Source: Bittarella massiliensis (ex Durand et al. 2017)
GTDB taxonomy: Bacteria > Bacillota > Clostridia > Oscillospirales > Ruminococcaceae
Direction: 5' to 3'
Length of the DNA stretch: 64,000 nt
Assembly: GCF_017566145.1 (NCBI RefSeq)
Contig: NZ_JABFCL010000001.1
Location: forward strand, 62,001 to 126,000
Numbering within the stretch: position 1 is the first letter of the stretch; each line of letters starts with the position of its first letter. The notes beneath the pieces were generated by a model, which had not been told where the DNA came from, did no database searches, and saw nothing but the letters and a program-made list of their open reading frames with translations. This document shows positions 59,421-64,000 of the stretch, piece by piece. A program made the translations under genes and the position numbers.

Positions 59421-60467
59421 TTACTCTTCATTGTCGTCATTGTCGTCTTTTTGGGATTTCACTTTGGGCACAGTTTTTCGCTTGGGGGGCTTTACGCCCG
59501 AGAGGGGAGACTTGGCAGAGGCCTCCTCCATCTGTTTGTTGGAGACGTGGGTGTATATCTCGGTGGTGGAAACGTGTTCATGGCCCAAAATCTCACTCAA
59601 CACCCGTATGTCCACACCACCGTATTGGTACATCAGCGTCGCCGCCGTGTGCCGCAACTTGTGGGTGGAGAGCCCTTGGTTTGAAAGGCCAGTGTTTTGC
59701 AGCGTTCGCTCCACAATCTGTTGCACCCGCCGGCGGCTGATCCGGGTGCCCAAACGGGATAAAAACAGTGCGTCCTTGTCCTTTATGTCGGTTAAATTGC
59801 GGCTTCTGACCGCTTTGTAGTTCTCAATTGCATCTAGACAAGCCCGATTGAGGTAGACGATCCGCTCTTTGTTCCCCTTGCCGGTGATGCGGACGGTGTT
59901 GTCGGAAAGGTCGCCCAGATCGATTCCCACCAACTCGCTCAAGCGCATGCCGCAATTGAGAAAAAGGGTCAAGATGCAGAAGTCCCGCTCGTAGTAGCCG
60001 TCGTCCACCACGTGGTTGAGCAGCTCAAAACTCTCTTCGAGGGTGAGGTATTTGGGCATACTCTTTTTGATGGCCGGTATTTCCAGGTCCTTGATGGGGT
60101 TTTGCTCCAACAGATTGGCATTGACTGTAAGGTACTTAAAAAAAGACTTTAAGCAAGAGACTTTTCGCGCCCGCGTCGTCGCGTTGTTGCCGCGCTCTTT
60201 GGTGATGAAATACATGAATTCATACACGTCCGACAGGGTGACACTGCGGATAAAGTCGATGTCTACATCATCAATGGAAATGTCATCAAAGGAAACGTCG
60301 GCGGCGATCAGGCCCTTGTGCAGTTTGAGAAAGCGAAAGAAGGTGCGCAGATCGATAAAGTAGCTGTCGACTGTGCGGGGCGAACGGCCTTTGATGGTCT
60401 CCATATAGAAGAGAAAGTCCCGCATCACTGTGGGAGCCTGTGCGAGAACAGATTTGTCCAGCGGCAA
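59421..60467 (-). CDS. Intact Xer-type tyrosine recombinase
   Basis: About 348 aa. N-terminal SAM-like domain (MRDFLFYMETIKGRSPRTVDSYFIDLRTFFRFL), catalytic domain with all residues: Arg in CGMRLSELVGI, Lys in GKGNKERIVYL, HKLRHTAATL, LGHEHVSTTEIYTHV. The C-terminus has an unusual 40-residue basic then acidic tail (ending DDNDDNEE). It is likely the chromosome dimer resolution enzyme. GGAGG is upstream; a TTG at 60467, 9 bases from it, is a better start than the GTG at 60476 that overlaps it. Confidence 0.92.
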   Translation of the reverse strand: MPLDKSVLAQAPTVMRDFLFYMETIKGRSPRTVDSYFIDLRTFFRFLKLHKGLIAADVSFDDISIDDVDIDFIRSVTLSDVYEFMYFITKERGNNATTRARKVSCLKSFFKYLTVNANLLEQNPIKDLEIPAIKKSMPKYLTLEESFELLNHVVDDGYYERDFCILTLFLNCGMRLSELVGIDLGDLSDNTVRITGKGNKERIVYLNRACLDAIENYKAVRSRNLTDIKDKDALFLSRLGTRISRRRVQQIVERTLQNTGLSNQGLSTHKLRHTAATLMYQYGGVDIRVLSEILGHEHVSTTEIYTHVSNKQMEEASAKSPLSGVKPPKRKTVPKVKSQKDDNDDNEE

Positions 60468-60518
60468 AAAAAGCACCTCCTGATTGATAATTGACTTGAT
60501 ATATGGGCTGATTTGTGG

Positions 60519-60540
60519 CTGTGGCAGTGAGAAGCCACAG
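60519..60540. other. Small hairpin in the xer leader
   Basis: CTGTGGC / GCCACAG with an 8-base loop, 52 bases upstream of the xer start. Confidence 0.4.
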
Positions 60541-60581
60541 AGATATCCCTTAAAAGCAGAGAAAGGAAAACCAGCCCCCTA

Positions 60582-60611
60582 AATTGCACTAAATTTTTAT
60601 TTAGTGCAATT
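60582..60611. repeat. 30-bp perfect palindrome at the xer transcription start
   Basis: AATTGCACTAAAT, TTTT, ATTTAGTGCAATT: 13-base arms, four-base centre. It starts about 4 bases after the predicted transcription start of the minus-strand xer gene. It could bind a repressor or recombinase, or form a 5' hairpin. The spacing (13-4-13) differs from dif sites (11-6-11). Confidence 0.75.
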
Positions 60612-60621
60612 CGCTGTTTCC

Positions 60622-60650
60622 AATATAGCACCTCTCCCCGCAAAAATCAA
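60622..60650 (-). promoter_or_regulatory. Sigma-A promoter of xer
   Basis: Minus strand TTGATT, 17 bases, TATATT. The whole gap 60468-60793 (326 bases) holds this promoter, the palindrome, the small hairpin and a short CCCAG/CTGGG palindrome at 60746; I see no other gene. Confidence 0.6.
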
Positions 60651-60793
60651 TTGCAAGATTTGGCGCGTTCCACAGCAAAATCACAACATCTGCTAAGCCA
60701 AAGTCAAGGAGGCTATCCATCGTCTCGGAGATTTGAGGATATTCTCCCAGCTAGCTGGGCAGGATATTTTGTAAATGGGAGGCGATCAAATCC

Positions 60794-60937
60794 ATGAATC
60801 TGGTGATTTGCGGGAAAAAGTGCAAATTTCAAAAAGATGGCTACTGCAACCTGCCCAACCTGTCACAGATGGGAAACAATCTAGGTGAAGGCTGTGTTCA
60901 CTTTACCCCGTTGGAGGAAACTAAAAAGCCGCTTTAA
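60794..60937 (+). CDS. 47-aa cysteine-rich small protein
   Basis: ATG 60794 with GGGAGG 12 bases upstream and stop at 60935. Cysteines lie at residues 6, 10, 18 and 34, in the order CGKKC, GYC, GEGC, so they may hold a metal. It resembles short Cys-rich proteins of Clostridia that have been annotated, probably wrongly, as hydroxymyristoyl-ACP dehydratase. Its 3' end overlaps the radA stop by 17 bases on the opposite strand. Function unknown; it was too short for most gene finders. Confidence 0.68.
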   Translation: MNLVICGKKCKFQKDGYCNLPNLSQMGNNLGEGCVHFTPLEETKKPL

Positions 60938-62306
60938 ACGCCTCTTGGATGGAACTCACTCCGACAACCTCAATTCCCCTAACCGGCTGCAGCTGAGCAT
61001 GACGGAGATTCTGTTTGGGGACAATCACCCGCCGAAAGCCAAGGCGCTGTGCCTCGCTGATGCGGGCTTGCAACTGGGAAACAGAGCGGATTTCCCCTGT
61101 CAGCCCCACCTCCCCCACCGCCAGCACGTCGCTGGCGATGGGCTGGTCTTTAACGCTGGAATACATGGCGAGAATCACCGCCAGATCGGCAGCCGGTTCA
61201 TCCAGCCGAATGCCGCCCACCACGTTGATATAGACGTCTAGATTCCCAAAGAAAAAGCCGCCTTTCTTCTCCATCACGGCGATGAGGAGGTTGGCCCGGT
61301 TGTAGTCAAACCCGGTGGAGACGCGGCGGGGCGCGGCAAAGCCCGACTTGGTGATGAGGGCCTGCACCTCGGCCAACAAGGGGCGGCTGCCCTCCATATT
61401 GCAGGCCACACAGGTGCCGGAAACCCCTGCCGGCCGGCCGTCGAGAAGCCTCATCGAGGGGTTGAGCACCTCTTTGAGACCTTCTGCTGTCATGTCAAAA
61501 ACGCCGATTTCATTGGTGGAACCATACCGGTTTTTGACCGAGCGGAGGATGCGGTGGGAGAAGTGCTTGTCCCCTTCAAAGTACAAAACTGTGTCCACAA
61601 TGTGCTCCAACACTTTTGGCCCGGCAATCGCCCCGTCTTTATTGACGTGGCCGATGATGAGGACGGGGATTTCCTCCCCCTTGGCGGTCTTCATCAACAG
61701 AGAGGTGCACTCCCGCACCTGGGCGACACTGCCCGGCGAGGAGGAGAGCTCGCTCAAATTCATGGTCTGAATGGAGTCGATCACCACCAGATCGGGGCGG
61801 GACGAGGCGATCAAGTCGCAGATGGCATAGATGTCGGTCTCGGCCAACACCTTTAGGTTTTCACCGTCGACACCTAAGCGGTTGGCCCGCAACTTGATCT
61901 GGCGGATGGACTCCTCGCCCGAGACGTAGAGCACCTGCAGCTGCCTCGCCAAATAGCCGCAAATCTGAAGCATCAGGGTAGACTTTCCGGCCCCCGGCTC
62001 CCCGCCCAGCAAGACCAGGGCCCCCTTGACAATTCCCCCGCCCAGCACCCGGTCCAGTTCGCCGATGCCGGTCAAAAAGCGGGCTTCGCTCTCTTCACTG
62101 ACGCGGTTGAGAGCGGTGGGCGCCTGGCCGGAACTGCGGCTTCCAGTTTTGGGGGCAGCCGCTCCCCCTTTTGCGGCGGAGGGAGCACGCACCAGGTGCT
62201 CCTCCAAGGTGTTCCAGCTGCCACAGCTGGGGCACTGGCCGCTCCACCGGGGAAAACTCGCCCCACATTCGCTGCAGGTAAACGCTATCTTCTCACTCGA
62301 TTTCAT
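60921..62306 (-). CDS. radA: DNA repair protein RadA (Sms)
   Basis: 461 aa. N-terminal zinc finger (CSECG and CPSCG), RecA-like ATPase with Walker A GEPGAGKST and VIDSIQTMN, the KNRYGSTNEIG motif of RadA, and a C-terminal Lon-like domain (NLDVYINVVGGIRLDEPAADLAV). Works in recombination intermediate processing. ATG 62306, with GGGAGGA upstream. Confidence 0.96.
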   Translation of the reverse strand: MKSSEKIAFTCSECGASFPRWSGQCPSCGSWNTLEEHLVRAPSAAKGGAAAPKTGSRSSGQAPTALNRVSEESEARFLTGIGELDRVLGGGIVKGALVLLGGEPGAGKSTLMLQICGYLARQLQVLYVSGEESIRQIKLRANRLGVDGENLKVLAETDIYAICDLIASSRPDLVVIDSIQTMNLSELSSSPGSVAQVRECTSLLMKTAKGEEIPVLIIGHVNKDGAIAGPKVLEHIVDTVLYFEGDKHFSHRILRSVKNRYGSTNEIGVFDMTAEGLKEVLNPSMRLLDGRPAGVSGTCVACNMEGSRPLLAEVQALITKSGFAAPRRVSTGFDYNRANLLIAVMEKKGGFFFGNLDVYINVVGGIRLDEPAADLAVILAMYSSVKDQPIASDVLAVGEVGLTGEIRSVSQLQARISEAQRLGFRRVIVPKQNLRHAQLQPVRGIEVVGVSSIQEAFKAAF

Positions 62307-62356
62307 CTGTATCCTCCCAGAATTGTACGGGGCTCTCTCCCCTTCTCTCTTTCCCC

Positions 62357-62385
62357 ATTATAAGGGCTCTCTCCCCTTTCTGCAA
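62357..62385 (-). promoter_or_regulatory. Sigma-A promoter of radA
   Basis: Minus strand TTGCAG, 17 bases, TATAAT, 50 bases before the start. Confidence 0.65.
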
Positions 62386-62390
62386 ATACA

Positions 62391-62418
62391 AAAAGAGACC
62401 GCAAAAGCGGTCTCTTTT
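62391..62418 (-). terminator. Terminator of the APH-family gene
   Basis: AAAGAGACCGC / GCGGTCTCTTT with a short loop and flanking T. On the minus strand it follows the stop at 62441. Confidence 0.82.
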
Positions 62419-62440
62419 CTCCTTTAAGGAAACACGGCTT

Positions 62441-63196
62441 TTATTCGTACTCCACCACGTCGATCCAGCGCATCAGGAAATCCTGTTCCAAATCGTTGTG
62501 CTTGGTCAGCTGAGCGGCAGCCACGATGGGCAGCCAGCGCTGCACATACTGCAGGGCGGTGTCGCTCTTCTCGCAGAACAGGCGCAGGTACATATCGGCC
62601 TTCTTCTGGTCTTTCAGGGCAAACAGAAGGTAGGTCATGGCTGCGTCGGCACTGGCGTTGCCCTGGGTCGCGTGGGCCCAGTCGATAATGGTCAAGCTGC
62701 CGTCCTCGCCGACGATGACGTTGCTGGGGATAAAGTCGCCGTGGCAGACCTTCACGTGCTTGGGCATGCTGTCCAGGCGGGTGTGCAGCTCGTACCGGGT
62801 GGTGGCGCTGATGGCGGTCAGGCTGCTGATCTGGCGGTTGAGTTTGTCCTTGAGCTTGTTGAGCATGGGCGCCTGTTTGCTGTGCATCTCAAGCTGCAGA
62901 GAGACAAACTGATCCATGTATTTTTCCAGGTTGGCCGGGTCCTCGTCCATGACCTCTTCCATGGTCTTGCCGCGCTTGCGCTCCAACACCAGGGCCCATT
63001 TCCCGTCGATCTGGGACACTTCCTGCACTTTGGCGGTGTTCAGGCCGGTCTCCTCGACAATGGCCTGGTTGAGCGCCTCGTTGAAGACGTATTTTTTGGG
63101 GTGGGACTCCTCAAAGACCTTGACCACGCTGTCGCCGGAGAGATAGACTTTTTTGTAAGGGCGTGCTACGATGAGATCCTTTTCTTCCAATTTCAT
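62441..63196 (-). CDS. APH-family phosphotransferase (choline/aminoglycoside kinase fold)
   Basis: 251 aa. Kinase-like fold: VYLSGDSVVKVFEES at the N-terminal lobe, catalytic loop VCHGDFIPSNVIV (H-G-D-x-x-x-x-N), and metal-binding IDWAHATQGN. It phosphorylates a small molecule or protein; the substrate cannot be told, and no resistance role should be assumed. It follows adhE by 51 bases with a good ribosome site, so it may be cotranscribed. Confidence 0.86.
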   Translation of the reverse strand: MKLEEKDLIVARPYKKVYLSGDSVVKVFEESHPKKYVFNEALNQAIVEETGLNTAKVQEVSQIDGKWALVLERKRGKTMEEVMDEDPANLEKYMDQFVSLQLEMHSKQAPMLNKLKDKLNRQISSLTAISATTRYELHTRLDSMPKHVKVCHGDFIPSNVIVGEDGSLTIIDWAHATQGNASADAAMTYLLFALKDQKKADMYLRLFCEKSDTALQYVQRWLPIVAAAQLTKHNDLEQDFLMRWIDVVEYE

Positions 63197-63247
63197 GATT
63201 CACTTACTCCTTCCAGGTGGGGATTGGCGAATAGACGGCGCTTTTGC

Positions 63248-64000
63248 TTACTTGCCGTAGTAGCACTTCAGGTAGATCTCCTTGATCTCCTTCATGAGCG
63301 GGTAGCGGGGGTTGGCGCCGGTGCACTGGTCATTAAAGGCCTGCTCCACCATGTCGTCCAGGGTATCCAGGAAGTACTTCTCGTCGACCCCGTAATCCTT
63401 GATGGTCTTCTTGATGCCGATGGCCTCTTTGAGCTCTTCCAGCTTGGCACAGAGCTTGTCGAGTACCTCCTGGTCGTTTTTGCCGCTCAGGCCGACAAAG
63501 CGACCGATCTCGGCGTAGCGGGCCAGGGCATGGGGGTACTCGTACTGGGAGAAGGTGCCCATCTTGGTGGGAACTTCGACCGCGTTATAGCGGATGACCT
63601 CGGTGAGGATGACGGCGTTGGCCACACCGTGGGGCAGGTGGTGGAAGGCGCCCAGTTTGTGCGCCATGGAGTGGTTGAGGCCCAGGAAAGCGTTGGCAAA
63701 GGCCATGCCGGCCAGGCAGGAGGCATTGGCCATCATCTCTCTGGCCTTGGGGTCGTTGGCGCCGTTCTCGTAGGCGGAGGGCAGGTATTCAAAGACGCTC
63801 TTGATGGCTTTGAGGGCCAGGCCGTCGGTGTAGTCGGAGGCCATGATGGAGACATAGGCCTCCAGGGCGTGGGTCATGACGTCGATGCCGGAGGCGCTGG
63901 TCAGGCCCTTGGGCTGGGTCATCATGTTGTCCACATCGACAATGGCCATGTTCGGCAGCAGCTCGTAGTCGGCCAGGGGGTATTTCACGCCGCTGTTCTC
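63248..64000 (-). CDS. adhE: Bifunctional aldehyde-alcohol dehydrogenase AdhE, C-terminal part (5' end outside window)
   Basis: About 250 C-terminal residues of an iron-dependent alcohol dehydrogenase. Seen: LLPNMAIVDVDNMMTQPKGLTSASGIDVMTHALEAYVS, the iron ligands in GLNHSMAHKLGAFHHLPHGVANA, and PRYPLMKEIKEIYLKCYYG at the end. The spacing and the PTAxSGxD-like block with ALEAYVSIMASDYTDGLALKA fit the ADH half of AdhE, which reduces acetyl-CoA to ethanol. A stand-alone iron ADH is possible, since the N-terminal half is not visible. Confidence 0.88.
   Translation of the reverse strand, partial: ENSGVKYPLADYELLPNMAIVDVDNMMTQPKGLTSASGIDVMTHALEAYVSIMASDYTDGLALKAIKSVFEYLPSAYENGANDPKAREMMANASCLAGMAFANAFLGLNHSMAHKLGAFHHLPHGVANAVILTEVIRYNAVEVPTKMGTFSQYEYPHALARYAEIGRFVGLSGKNDQEVLDKLCAKLEELKEAIGIKKTIKDYGVDEKYFLDTLDDMVEQAFNDQCTGANPRYPLMKEIKEIYLKCYYGK

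Noticed and set aside
60582-60611. dif site at the palindrome near xer
   Set aside because: dif sites have two 11-base arms around 6 bases and are imperfect. This repeat is 13-4-13 and perfect.
60746-60759. CCCAGCTAGCTGGG palindrome as a terminator
   Set aside because: The stem is only seven bases with essentially no loop, and the T run is distant; it may be chance.
62441-63196. Aminoglycoside resistance gene
   Set aside because: The fold is shared with many small-molecule kinases, and no resistance-specific motif or mobile element is near.

Overview
This 64 kb window is chromosomal core DNA of a GC-rich, endospore-forming member of the Clostridia; an Oscillospirales/Ruminococcaceae-like organism is the best fit (inference). 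The sequence support is a complete spoIIIAA-AH operon, yunB, a SpoIIM-like gene, a GerA/GerB/GerC-type germinant receptor, GatCAB, HPr kinase, a tyrosine T-box, a lysine riboswitch, and Firmicute gene order throughout. Genes are dense and many overlap by 4-30 bases. Start codons are often GTG or TTG behind strong GGAGG sites. I saw no tRNA or rRNA gene, no CRISPR array, no insertion sequence and no prophage.

Layout. (1) 1-3.2 kb: the end of secD, secF, an orphan promoter-driven region of about 470 nt, a small unknown protein and nrdR. (2) 3.2-7.9 kb: DUF4363/DUF421 genes divergent from a gerA-gerB-gerC operon. (3) 8-10.8 kb: an FAD-dependent dehydrogenase with an attenuator-like leader, and a GT4 glycosyltransferase. 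(4) 10.9-20.2 kb: hprK, a PHP phosphatase, murB, rapZ, whiA, dnaE, pfkA. This is the conserved Firmicute cluster but without yvcK. (5) 20.3-27.6 kb: yunB, ligA, gatCAB, glycerate kinase. (6) 27.7-32.7 kb: spoIIIAA-AH behind a sigma-E-like promoter. (7) 32.7-43.2 kb: a yqhY/Asp23-family gene, nusB, a TsaD-like M22 gene, xseAB, ispA, a yuiD-like gene, dxs, tlyA, nadK, argR, recN. (8) 43.2-45.6 kb: Tyr T-box, tyrS and an alpha/beta-hydrolase. (9) 45.6-50.9 kb, minus strand: a MATE transporter, then the lysine operon asd-dapA-dapB-ACT behind a lysine riboswitch. (10) 50.9-57 kb: queA and tgt-yajC, split by a reverse-strand block holding two reciprocally truncated genes (a ferredoxin-like protein and a Crp/Fnr regulator) and an alanine/sodium symporter. 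(11) 57-60.7 kb: spoIIM-like, a tyrosine recombinase lacking catalytic residues, a P-loop kinase, and on the opposite strand an intact Xer recombinase whose transcript would begin with a 30-bp perfect palindrome. (12) 60.8-64 kb: a 47-aa Cys-rich protein, radA, an APH-family kinase and the C-terminal part of adhE.

How the genes fit together. Several blocks serve sporulation: the SpoIIIA feeding-tube complex, SpoIIM, YunB, the Ger receptor and DUF421. Some of these have recognisable sigma-E or sigma-G-like promoter elements. Others form the housekeeping core: replication and repair (dnaE, ligA, recN, radA, xseAB), isoprenoid precursors (dxs, ispA), translation (gatCAB, tyrS, queA, tgt), cell-wall precursors (murB, dap genes) and carbon control (hprK, pfkA). 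I do not claim a proven new system. The best candidates for something undescribed are the paired intact and degenerate Xer recombinases with the palindrome, the free-standing ACT protein in the lysine operon, the orphan transcribed region near 2 kb, and the leader of the FAD dehydrogenase.
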